Positions 10,103 to 20,460 of a DNA stretch of 64,000 nucleotides are shown in pieces. Source of the stretch: Miscanthus floridulus (taxonomy: Eukaryota > Streptophyta > Magnoliopsida > Poales > Poaceae); NCBI RefSeq assembly GCF_019320115.1, contig NC_089584.1:57284852-57348851 (forward strand), in the 5' to 3' direction. The notes beneath the pieces are model-generated. The model was not told the origin of the DNA. It saw only the letters and a list, made by a program, of their open reading frames with translations, and did no database searches. Made by a program: the position numbers and the translations under genes. Position 1 is the stretch's first letter, and each line of letters begins with the position of its first letter.

Positions 10103-11515
10103 TTGCCGATGAACTTCACCAAAAATTTGGAGGCACTCCTGAGGAAGAACCGGTCTTGTGCCGTTTCCTCTTCTACCACTCCACTAACAAATGAACCAGT
10201 CACCCCCATACCATCTGCTACTACTGATATGGCCCAAAAGTCATTCTACAAGTACTCCATCCCCACTATTGCCATTGTGCCCATTAGGCCTGCTGTCAAC
10301 ATGAGCAACAGAAACTTTGAACTTAGGCTTGGGCTAATCATGATGGTGTAGGCAAACCCTTTCTATGGTTTTCCTAATGAGGACGCAAATGCCTGCCTTC
10401 AATGCTTCCTTGAGTTGTGCAACACCATTATCATCAAGGATGTTGCACCAGATGTCATCAGGCTCTATCTGTTTCCTTTCTTCCTCATGGGGAAGGTGAA
10501 ACATTGGTTCTACAAGGACAAGGAAGCTATTAGCACATGGAATAAGTGTTCCATACATTCCTCGTGAAATTCTTCCCCATGGGCAAAACCAATGGCATGC
10601 AGTGGTGAATTTCAAGTTTCTAGAAAAATACTATGGAATCCATCCCCAATGAGTGGGAGAGGCCGTAGGAATACATCCTTGCCTGCCCGCACCACAGGAT
10701 GAAAAACTAGATAGTCCTCTAGAACTTCTACAATGGGTTAACCCCCATGTCAAGAGGACACATTGATGTCGCTGCTAGACGAGCCTTTCTCTCGCTCACC
10801 ATCAATGGAGCTATAGCTCTCATTGAGAAAATGGTGTCCAATCAATGGTGGTGCGATGAGAGGTTCCAAGATGAACAACAAAAAGGCTTGCATACCGTGA
10901 AGGAGATAGATATGCTTGCCACAAAAATGGACCTCCTGATAAAAAGGCTTGATAAGTGTGCCCATGAGAAGGAGGCAATGTACGACACCATCAAGGCCAT
11001 GAACTTGCATATGACATGCGAGGTCCATGGTGAAAGTGGCATTCAATGAATGTTTGCCCTTAGACCCATGAGGATGATGCCTACATCAACAATAGGTTCC
11101 ATCCAGAAGGTGGTAATAATGGGTGGATCAATCAATCATGTCCACCATTCAAAGAAGGTAATTCGAAGTTCAATTCCAATTACAATTTGAATCAACCTTC
11201 CTTGGAAGATCTTGTGTTAGGGAAAGCTCAAATGAATGAAAACTTGACAAAGAAACTTGCCTCTAATAATGAAATTTTTAAAACATTAATTCAAATTTAG
11301 AAGGCTTAGATTTTTCCTTCAAAAATCAGTTAAACCTTCATAAAATGTTTGAAACCCAACTAGCTCAAATTGCTGCTACATTTCCTACATTAGATTTTGA
11401 AAAGATCTCAAGGCAACCCGAGATTTCATTTAAAAATGTCAATGCAGAAATCACAAGGGATGGTAAGTCCACTCGTGATCTACCATACCCTAACCATGCA
11501 GGAAAAGCCAAATAG
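10103..11515 (+). pseudogene. gag: gag of element B (Athila/Tat type), broken
   Basis: Reads from an ATG at 10103. The capsid core is recognisable: ANPFYGFPNEDANACLQCFLE, APDVIRLYLFPFFLMGKVKHW, FLVKFFPMGKTN, then NGLTPMSRGHIDVAARRAFL. Next comes a helical region (KEIDMLATKMDLLIKRLDK) and a start of a knuckle (MTCEVHGESG), where the usual Cys-His spacing is lost. The C-terminal part has NLNQPSLEDLVLGKAQ, a second helical stretch and DGKSTRDLPYPNHAGKAK. In-frame stops (10349-10351) and frameshifts near 10550 and 11045 prevent expression. The order matches grass Athila/Tat gag proteins; no protease follows. Confidence 0.82.
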
Positions 11516-13389
11516 CATGAAGGTAAAACCCTGAACCTTAGGCTTTGAGCTAGCTTAGGGGAGGACCCCCACAAGGTTACGTGTATCTTGCACTATCACC
11601 ACTTTTTATTACCTTGCATAAAAAGAAAAGAAGAAAAAAAACTTATCATTCTCCTATTCACCAATAAATGTTTTCACCACTGTTGGATGATTCTTCTTTA
11701 TCCTTTCATGCTTCCTCTCTCTATATTGGAATGTTTTGGTTTGGGAGTATTGATTATACATCTTTCAAATTAAGCATGGTGCTTAGTTTGAAGCTTTGAT
11801 GTAATGATCATACTTCTATAGGCTTTTTAATTTAAGCATGGTGCTTAGATTAATTAGCCTACCCTAATCAAATGGGACATGGTGTCTAGTTTGATCATTG
11901 AATTGAAACTGCTAGTATAGATATTGGTTGATTATATGGGCTAACCCTTGCAGGAATTTATCAACTCCATGAGGGTAAGTCTTTGAGATGACAAAAGAGA
12001 TGAAAATTTGTTTGGTGAACCTTGATTAAAATAAATATATATATACAATAATCAAAATAAATAGAAATGATGATAATAATAATAAAAATAGTAATATTAA
12101 TTCCACTCCACATATGTGTAGTAAAAATGTTTAGTTCATCCTTGTTGAAATGATGAATAGTTGCTCTGTCTTATATTTTGACTGTGCCTAGTTTATAACT
12201 TTGCTTTCCCCAAGATTTCATTTTATTGGCTAAAAATGTCTCATCCTAAAAACTTGAAACTTGTGGGTTGCAAATGCTTAAATCTAGTCTAAGTTGTGGC
12301 GGGGTATGATATGGTGCAATAGAATTTTGCTATGACTTTGTTCTAAGAAAGACTTGACATCCAGAGTTTTATTTTCAAAATGCTAAAATTAAAAGTTCTC
12401 CAATGACTAAAATTACTACCAAAGCCATATGACATGATACAAATACAAAACCATAGTCATATGCTGCTTGTTATCATCTTGAGATTTGTCAAATTGTTTT
12501 GTGACCCTTGTTGAGATTCTTGTCATGCACCACTGATCAAGACACACGTACACCCACAAATAAAACTACTGACTCTTACACTGAGAGTTATGCAAAAACA
12601 TGTTTTTCCGCCTACCAAATAATTACTCCATTCATTCATCATGAGTCTCTTCCTCTAAAGTTTTTCATATGCCAAAAGGAAGTGTGGGCTATGCTCAAAA
12701 ACAAAAAGAAAAAAATATCCATGCTAAAAAGCATGAGAAAAAATGCATGCCAATGAGCATAAAGAAAAAAGAGAGAAAAGAAAAGAAAGAAATAAGATAG
12801 CCCAAACTTTCAAATAAAAGGCATCCATAAAAAATGAAAGAGAGTGTTATGATTAAAGGAGTACAAAAAATATATTTTAGCATTAGGAAAATTATAAAAA
12901 ATCCACACACTTGCACATCTTGATCAAAGTGTATGACTTGCATCTCCTTGAGGTCTGGTTTTTTGACTTAGCAATATTATGTGATGCAAGTATGCCTTTT
13001 TTATTTCTATCCAAAGATCCACATAAGCCATTTAGTTGGTAGGATGAAAAGAAAGACAAACATAGAAAGCCTTTGGTGAGGATCATACAGTGCTAAGCGA
13101 CCGAGTGAATCATTTGAGGATATTAACTTTACTTTTTGCAAAACTTTCAAAACCTCTAGAAAGAAAGTCGATCAAAGAACGAATGATAAGCATTTTTGTG
13201 AACCATTCTATCTTGCAACCACCTAAGACTTGGAGAAGGCCAAAAAAGCCCCACAGGTAATGAGATAATAAAGGGTGGATAGAATGCCAATTTACTCATG
13301 CCAGGAAACAAAACTTTGTTATAGGCATGGCACTTTTAAAATATAATCAGCATAGTAGAAACTCCTAATCAACAACCAACATCGTAGCA
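11516..13389. other. Non-coding interior of element B
   Basis: AT-rich, stop-dense, with runs such as ATAATAATAATAAAAATAG near 12070 and A-rich tracts near 12700-12790. No pol motif was found in any frame. Autonomous relatives carry pol here, so the block marks either loss of pol or replacement by unrelated DNA. Confidence 0.6.
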
Positions 13390-13428
13390 TTTGCTCAAGG
13401 ATGAGCAAAGGGTAAGCTTAGGGGATTT
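13390..13428 (+). other. Hairpin and polypurine tract of element B
   Basis: TTTGCTCA-AGGA-TGAGCAAA is a perfect 8-bp stem with a 4-nt loop (13390-13409). It is followed at once by GGTAAGCTTAGGGGATTT, the purine-rich primer for plus-strand synthesis, ending at the LTR start. A similar hairpin directly precedes the tract of element D. Confidence 0.7.
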
Positions 13429-14941
13429 TGTTGGTGGTTCTTATCGACAAAATCTAACCGCCAACTATGATCCAAATAGGAGGAAACTACGTGTTTCTAC
13501 ACACATATACCTTTACTATTGACATAGTTCCACTTGTATTCTAGGATTACTGTTTTGTAGATCACATACATGAATACAAGGGAATTATAATCAAAATACG
13601 CCATCAAAAAAGTGTAATGCAGATCATACTCCAAAGAACGAGAAGACAACCCATCCAACATGCAAAACTAGGGCAAGCACCGATGTAGTGAGGACCTAGG
13701 CCTATCTAGGAGCCCACCTGTGCAAAGGCGGTGGTGAGGTAGGCCAGCACACCACCCCTAGCTCATCTTAGGCCCACCTTGCACAGGTGGTGCATTTAAG
13801 ACACCTAGGGTTGGTTTTGAGTGGTTTCCTATTTTATCTCCCAACAAACCAACCTTCAGCTAGTATAAAGAGAGGGGGAGAGCTCCCTCTCAACACACAA
13901 CACAAGAGCCTCTCTCCCTTCACACTTGTATTCCTTTTACTATTTTTAGTAGTTTAGTTAGAGTTAGGCAAGAAGCTTCATTAGAGAGCTTGAACCTTGG
14001 AGTATTCTTGGTATGAATAATATGAAGATTTCTCTTATGTTCTTGCTCTCATATTATCAATATAGTTATGCTTATGAATTAGAGCTAAGTTCTTATGCTA
14101 TTCATTTAGCATATATAGCTTTAAACTTAATCTTTCATACATACATGTTCAGTCCAAGACCTAAATTGAGGTAGTAGGTTCTACTTTAAGATTAGTTTTG
14201 GTCAGTATATTCTTGTGGGTTCGTCATCCGTCCCGTGGCAGATGCTCTAGTAAGTGGATTCCTGATAACGGTGGAAGTTCCTAGCCACCGCTAGAGTAGT
14301 AACTGATAGCGTAGATATGGTGTCTATGTTAGATGTTACCTTCATTTGCCTCATATCCTCCTGTTGAGGGGTAGGTAGCAGATGGTGACAGCCTTGTTCG
14401 TCCTTGATAATCCCCCATGTTTAGATATAATGTAGAGCTATAGGCCGGAGGTGCTTGATAGACCAAGCATAAGCTGGTGCCCGAAGTAAGTTTATGGTGA
14501 CCAAAGCTATCTTAACTTAGGATCTCTACCCTTAGAAATTCATGTATTTGTATGATCATCTGCTCATCTTAGCATAGCTATATAAGATAAGCCTACTCCA
14601 GTATAGGTTTATTCAACATCCAACATCTTTATCTTTGAGATTGGCTTGAGTGTGTGTGTCACACTATCCAACATCTATCTGGAATTACCCCTATTATCAA
14701 CTTTGGTTTACTATGCAGTCATGTTATCTTGTCCATATCCTTAAAAGAGAGTTTTACACCATGCCTTCCTTTGGGAAAATATAAATGAATGATACCTAAA
14801 TACTTTCGGGTGAAATGCTACAATGATATATCCATGCGGTTGTAGAATATTTTTGCATGTGTTCAGAAATATTATCATAGTGGTTCTGGTGCCATTGCTA
14901 GGAAACACTAATCCTATTGATTGTGCTAAGAAATGCCAACA
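13429..14941 (+). repeat. 3' LTR of element B (1513 bp)
   Basis: Starts TGTTGGTGG directly after the polypurine tract and ends GCCAACA. Its last 556 bp match the remaining 5' LTR. Near 13860 the text AGTATAAAGAGAGGGGGAG looks like a TATA box with a pyrimidine/purine start region; this promoter reading is by eye only. Confidence 0.85.
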
Positions 14942-15409
14942 AGGAGCAAAGAGCATGAGAGAGAAATACAAAGGAATATAGAATCCGATGAAGGAGCAGA
15001 TCTAATGCGGTTAGCTTAAATTCTAATGGAGCTAAGAAGCAGGGATGGCGTAGTGAAGATTTGTGTGCCAGTGAGGTTGGAGGTGAAGGAGCAGTGAGCA
15101 TGAAGGAGGCTGCCTTTCGTTCGATGCTAATAGGATAAATAGAGTAAGGGAGCAGAGTGGGGAATGGATTGGAGGAAGGTGTGGTAGGATGGTAGGAGAG
15201 TGTATATACAGTTCAAAAAATTGGTTGCCCCTATACCAGGGCCAAGCATTCGGGGAAGTAGGATGCCTCCAACACAGCAATTGATACTTGATGTACTAGC
15301 ATTTATAGTTCAATAAATGGAACACCTAGTTAATCAACTGGCATTTAGTTCAACAATAGTTGTACAAAAGTGATAGATTTTAGTCTGATACATAAATTGA
15401 TACTTGAAT

Positions 15410-16010
15410 CTATTGCGGTGATGAACTAAGTAATTGTCTAATGAACATGCCAAGAACTAAGGTAAGTGCAGAATAGGTGAAAGAAGAATAGGAAGCACAT
15501 TTATTTCTCAAAGGTACGAAATCTTCCATCATCTTTGTTAGAACCCTTGCCATTTCTTCAATTTGTGGTATAATCTTTTCCACCTCTTGTAACTTTTCTT
15601 AATTTGTTCTAACATTGGCCTCCACCTTTAGCTCCCAAATCTTGTTACATAAATCCAAAATCAATGTCCTCAGATATTTTCCATATGGGGGATCATACCA
15701 CTCATAAAACCTGCAATCTAAGTTGGACTACGAAAAAACCAAATTACCATAAGTACAGCAGGATTTTAGCACTTGCATTGCAAAAACAAAATGAATAAGA
15801 AAGAATTCAAGTTACATTATTTGCCCTACAACATCTGTGGTACCAACGTCCTGAGTTTCCATCAATCCATGAAATCCGCCAAGGCATCTTCAAGCCACAG
15901 CGACACAAAAGTGGTGGATGGTATGCGTAGGGGTGGTTCTTGACATGGCACGGGATGGGTGGCCCCTTCTTGTTGTAGCCTCCTCTGCTAGAAGCTAGTG
16001 TTCTTCTCAT
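15410..16010 (-). pseudogene. GRF-type zinc-finger protein with C-terminal membrane segment, transposon-associated
   Basis: Exon 1 (16010 to about 15816) encodes a GRF-like start: LLCRCGLKMPWRISW, then GRWYHRCCRAN. After an intron of about 100 bp, exon 2 continues DCRFYEWYDPPYGKYLRTLI, completing the Cys set and the aromatic FYEWYDP of the domain. Then comes a Glu/Lys-rich helical region (EKLQEVEKIIPQIEEMARVL) and a hydrophobic end (YSALTLVLGMF) before TAG at 15410-15412. Grass genomes hold many such GRF, coiled-coil, membrane-anchor genes; their function is unclear. A TAA at 15600-15602 interrupts exon 2, and the splice borders are degraded, so exact joins are uncertain. Confidence 0.6.
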
Positions 16011-17613
16011 GACGGCGCTTTGGGATGGTGCCGACCACTAGGAGGAGTTGGAGCTAGAGGTAGCTATGGAGTAGTCATGGTTCAAAGTGTTGCACACTCT
16101 GAGTGAAGAGGTCAGCATGGGTGTTTTGTCTACACTTTTGCCTCCCACCAAGGTGCCAAAATATCCTTTAAAACCCTCACACTCCAACCAAGATGAAATG
16201 TTGTGTCACCTGTGATTTAGGGTACTATTTGCTAGTAGAAGAAGGCTAGCTTTGGATCCTCTATGCTTACATAGAGGTGTACACGTGGAATACAATCTAG
16301 ACCAACTGACTCAATTAACATTTCAACCAAAGTAATAGTTCAATGATTATGTACTACTCATACATACTAATCTAGAGGCTTCATTAGTACATATAAACTT
16401 CATTAACATAAAAGTTTCACAAATTATAAGACTTAATGTCAGATGGGTAGGCAGTTGCTAATGTACTCAATTGGTTGATGCAGTCCTAAAAGCTAGAGGT
16501 AGTGAACCATAGCAAAGATGACAGCATCTCCATCCACATTAACATTGTATATATAAAGTATGTCTACTTATTGTCTAGTCCTACAAAGCATAAAAGTCTC
16601 TCCACAAATAGGGTCTTGAACGATTCTTGTCAAATTTTATGGTATGAGAAGGTGACAAACAACGGCTTCAACAATCAATAGTCGGTCCAAGTGAATGCTC
16701 CATCCCCAAGTATCAAACAACATCATCTGGGGTCCTAGTGCAACCCCTAGCCACCAAAACGCAAGGTTGCTCGCATTGAAATGGCTTCTTCCAAAGTAAG
16801 ACATATGTTGCAATGAAGAAATTCCTAATATGAACAAAACTAATACCGAACCTAAAACCAATTGTAATCAAATGCAAACAAGGGGTGACCGAATCCATCT
16901 AACCTTCATGGGGTGTTGTCCACAATGATAATGCAAGGTGGTCAAGGTAGGGCACGTACATGCGATTGGTCAAAATGATGATGAAGCAATGGGTGGGGAG
17001 AATGAAGATGAAGCAACAATGCGTGGGGAGAACTAATGGATTTGTATTTGGGTTTCTTAGTTGGTTGAACCACCACCAAGGCACCAAAAGGGCCTAAGGG
17101 GAGTTGGGAGTGGGCAGGGTGCTTCTAGGTTTGTTGCCAAATAGACAATCTAGATTGATTGGCAACGAGAATGGATGACACGGGATAAGCTAAACAATGT
17201 CCGTATCATGCCGACCAATGCCACTTAATCCAACACTATAATATGGCGATTGTAAGTGGATAAATTGCTTTTAGATTCTCCTAGAAACAACCTCAACTAT
17301 ACATGCTAGTTTTTTCCTTTTCATTCATTCATATATATATAGAAAAACAAAAAAACATTCATCGAGAGATCAAGTCCGTGCACTGGCATTTTGGAAGTAG
17401 TATTGGAAAGAACTTACTTTGCATTCCATATAAAAAAGGCGGCATTAAAGAGATCAAATCTGCTCGAATAGAATTTTTTTCATTGATTCATTATATATAT
17501 CTAACAAATAGGTACAATTTGGATGAGTATATGATTGTACTCATCCGTAAGCATAATAACTAACCTAAACTACTAAAATTACTTACACTAACTATAAACT
17601 ACTTAAGCCTTGC
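16011..17613. other. Interior of D without a recognisable gene
   Basis: Mixed AT-rich sequence with short, unconvincing open frames on both strands and ATATATAT stretches near 17330 and 17490. No family match. It may be the promoter side of the GRF gene and the 3' flank of the acidic ORF. Confidence 0.4.
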
Positions 17614-18639
17614 TCACTTGGGAGGAGGTGAGTCAAAGTTAGAGTCATAGTCAGACTCATCGTTGTCATCATCATCGTGGTTGGTGTCATCATCGTCCTC
17701 GTCCTCGTCATCCACCTCCTCTAGGTCCACCTTCTCGGAGCTCCATGAAGGACTATAATCATACATGCAGTCGTCAGAGGAGACGATCTCCTCGGAGGAG
17801 TGGTGGGAAGGCAAATCATCCTCACTAGAGATGAGCTACTTGGAAACCTGATGGGGTTGTCCGACATTTTTTTGTAGATTGGAAGAGAAAGGGACGATGG
17901 ATAAAGAAGAGAGGTCGTTTTAGAGGGCACCGGGCTTGAAGTATATGTAGAGCAGTGGGTACATGGCTCTTAGGTTTCAGGCAGCGGAAGTAATTGTGAT
18001 TTCATGGCCTTAGAAGTCGAGGCAATTCAACACTCACGCTGAATTTACCATTGGTTGACCATACGATACTTTAGGGCCGGTAGGCAAAATGCATATCCCA
18101 ATTGGCCTGGCTTTTCATGTGATAGAGCAAATGCAACCCCAATACCACTACCGCATCTATCATTAACTCATCGGTGGTAGAAGTCTGAACGAACGATTTT
18201 AGTCCTAGGAGGCCTCGCTATCATCCCAAATGAAGGTAGAAGTATCACACCATCGCTTCTATCGCTTAGGTAGTGAAAGTGGCAATAGAGATATATCAAT
18301 CTATAGTAGTGAATATTCAGGGGAACCCCATCACACCGCCCTCTAGGGCATTTAATGCACTACCTTGCAAAGGATGGGCCTAAGGTAGGCCCATAGGTGG
18401 CAGCCACCCCCATGGGCTAAAGACTAACCCCTCTCTATAGCTTGAGATGATGACGACTCCCCCCATGAAGAAATCCTTGTCGTTGGCATGTGGATGAAAG
18501 GATTTGTGCACTACTTCAGTGCCCTGGAAGGACACCTTAGACCTTATTAGCACCATGATGTAAGCCTGATAGGCCAAATCATTCCTCACCATGTGCTTTC
18601 ACTCCAGGATCTCCTCAACAAGGAAGTCAACCTAGTTCA
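17614..18639 (-). pseudogene. Acidic transposon-type protein of D, C-terminal half
   Basis: Reading leftward from the Tk-2 insertion: VDFLVEEILE, KHMVRNDLAYQAYIMVLIRS, HKSFHPHANDKDFF; then a non-coding-looking stretch 17880-18370; then an acidic tail (HHSSEEIVSSDDC, then long Asp/Glu runs) ending SNFDSPPPK at the TAG before 17614. It joins the half at 33615-34683 if Tk-2 is removed. The block of central motifs looks like the plant transposon-protein family often found in grass repeats (I think of Pfam PF20167, unverified). The stretch 17880-18370 may be an intron or an insertion. Confidence 0.45.
18635..18639. repeat. Target-site duplication GTTCA, left of Tk-2
   Basis: Identical to 33610-33614 on the other side. 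Five bp is the usual size for Ty3/gypsy integrases and fixes both ends of Tk-2. Confidence 0.93.
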
Positions 18640-19085
18640 TGTCATGGAACCGACCAATTTATAAGAGCACAAGTACAAAAACAATCGCCAAAATGATCAA
18701 ATTCTCGAACTTGAGCCCATATAAACCTGGTAGTCAACCAAAATCTCAAAGGATTTCAAACCAACTTGCATACAACCAAGATCACAGTAATCCAACATAA
18801 CATATCATACATTACAACATTTCGTAGACATTTGCAAATAGATTACACCATCACAGAGTCATCGTTATTACAAAACAAGTCTTGTAAAACTTGCGGAAGC
18901 AAATAGTTTAACTCACACACCGAGTTCAAATACACATACTGGTTTGCTGATCACAGACCGCAAAAGCATTCAGATAAGAGAAAGGAGATCATGCCCATGA
19001 TCTAGTCCTCATCACCCGTCGGGTGGAGACAATACTTGTAGAATCCCTGATATAGGAGGTCATCTACAACAAGAGGGAATAAACC

Positions 19086-19107
19086 CTGAGTACGGGAATG
19101 TACTCAG
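19086..19107 (-). other. LTR hairpin 2 (Tk-2, 3' LTR)
   Basis: CTGAGTAC-GGGAAT-GTACTCAG on the plus strand: perfect 8-bp stem, 6-nt loop. The stem equals that of Tk-3 while the loop differs. Confidence 0.6.
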
Positions 19108-20120
19108 CTAGACTTACCCGTCGAAAACCAAACAAATGACACCAAGGATTATGCATAGCTTAATGTAGTGGAGCTGGCTGACACTTTCTTTTTGCATAAA
19201 AGCATAAGTAATAATGATCAACTCTTAACCTGAACTAGCAGTAACTTTTTAGCCATTAACCTGTCATCTATATTAGCACCTGTACTAAGCAATCATTTTA
19301 TTAGAGTGCAAACATTAATAACCATATCAGGTATTCATTGTGGCAACCTTATCATCATCCATTTAACCATATCGTTAAGTTAATTGAATCTATGTTGCCG
19401 CTGCTCAGTCAAGTTCTCACTATCCGGGAGAGATAGTGATTCGAATCGATTCCTATCCAGCTGGAGGGGTATTCCTAAACACAAACCCTGCTTCCCCCGT
19501 CAGGGTCGCAACAAGTCACCTTTGGTACGATTCAGGAGTCGCGAGTCCGAACAGATCGACATTCTCAGAGAACCACTCTGCCAAGGTTGTTCGGGACTCT
19601 AACCCGCCTTGGACTTATGCCAATGGCTCTCCGCACATCCTTACTACCTCCAGAATGTTGCCACTGCTCGCGTCCCCGGCCTGAGTCGAGCTACTAGGCT
19701 TCGCGGTCGGAACGACTTATCCGGCCAGCTAAGTGTTAGGCTGCGTTCAACATGACATGAGGACGTACAGCGTATCGGTCCTTAAACAACTTAGACGGAG
19801 TCACTATGTTCTAACCTACACAAGACCCTGCCCGGTCTTAATTCATTATTCACATGGTTCTTTTCCACGATAGCAAATATAGCCAACCATGATCCACCTC
19901 ATCCTAAAGCTTGCAGGTGATAGGAAATCACCTGACTTCTACCGCACTAAGCATGGCTAAGCATTTAACCCGTTCCTGAACTTAAATAGGATTCCAGTGC
20001 GACATCTGGACAAGGAAGGATATATAATGCAGCAATTGGTTCCAACCAATTCCTATACTTAATGCATCATCAACAATAAAAGATACTCAATGTATTTGTA
20101 AAACATGGGAGGCTTAATAT

Positions 20121-20460
20121 GCTCCGGGGCTTGCCTTTCAGGAATGAGGAAGGCTGGTGGTCAGGGCACTCGGGCAATTCCTCCGCGGCGACTGCTTCAT
20201 TGGCTTCCTGCACCTTGGGTTCCTCCTCCTGGTTGGCTCCCTCGAACTCCAGCAACGTCACTCCCTCCGGCACACCTATTGCATGAATGCGCAAGATAAA
20301 TATCATGGATGCACATGTACGAATGTCGGGGATGCTCGGGGAATGCACATGTTCGCTGTAGTTAGCATATTCCAACTTAAGCCCTATTCAAATCACTTTC
20401 ACTTACCACGTTTATACAACCTAAGGTATAATTGCTCATCTTCTGTTAATGACCTAGCAC
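20121..20460 (-). CDS. Two-exon small acidic protein inside the 3' LTR of Tk-2
   Basis: Exon A 20460-20407 (54 bp) lies between a CAG acceptor and a GTAAGT donor; a 131-bp intron follows; exon B starts at 20275 after ATAG. Spliced, it reads TEDEQLYLRL...GVPEGVTLLEF, then a Glu-rich stretch (EGANQEEEPKVQEANEAV), AEELPECPDHQPSSF and LKGKPRS. Against Tk-1, changes in exon A and early exon B are mainly synonymous, including Leu codons swapped between CTT and TTA/TTG. That is what selection on a protein leaves. The first exon and true end are not known. No known domain; acidic and soluble-looking. Confidence 0.5.

Larger units (their letters stand above)
9301..14941 (+). mobile_element. B: gag-only Athila/Tat-like LTR element without pol, 5' LTR interrupted by Tk-1
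   Basis: Structure: 5' LTR tail, tRNA-Asp type primer sites, one gag, about 1.9 kb of non-coding DNA, hairpin, polypurine tract, and a 3' LTR of 1513 bp starting TGTTGG and ending CCAACA (perfect 6-bp inverted repeat). There is no protease, RT, RNase H or integrase. It therefore depended on another element, as described for TR-GAG elements. The first roughly 957 bp of the 5' LTR should lie left of the window, upstream of Tk-1. The predicted target duplication begins at 14942 (AGGAG). Confidence 0.85.

Noticed and set aside
17303..17563. 86-codon plus-strand frame in D
   Set aside because: AT-rich, low-complexity composition, no domain and no conserved partner; probably a chance frame beside the antisense ORF end.
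18140..18320. Possible CACTA-type transposon end (CACTACCGC with GGTGGTAG nearby)
   Set aside because: Only a short inverted match and no target duplication, partner end or transposase; chance is likely.
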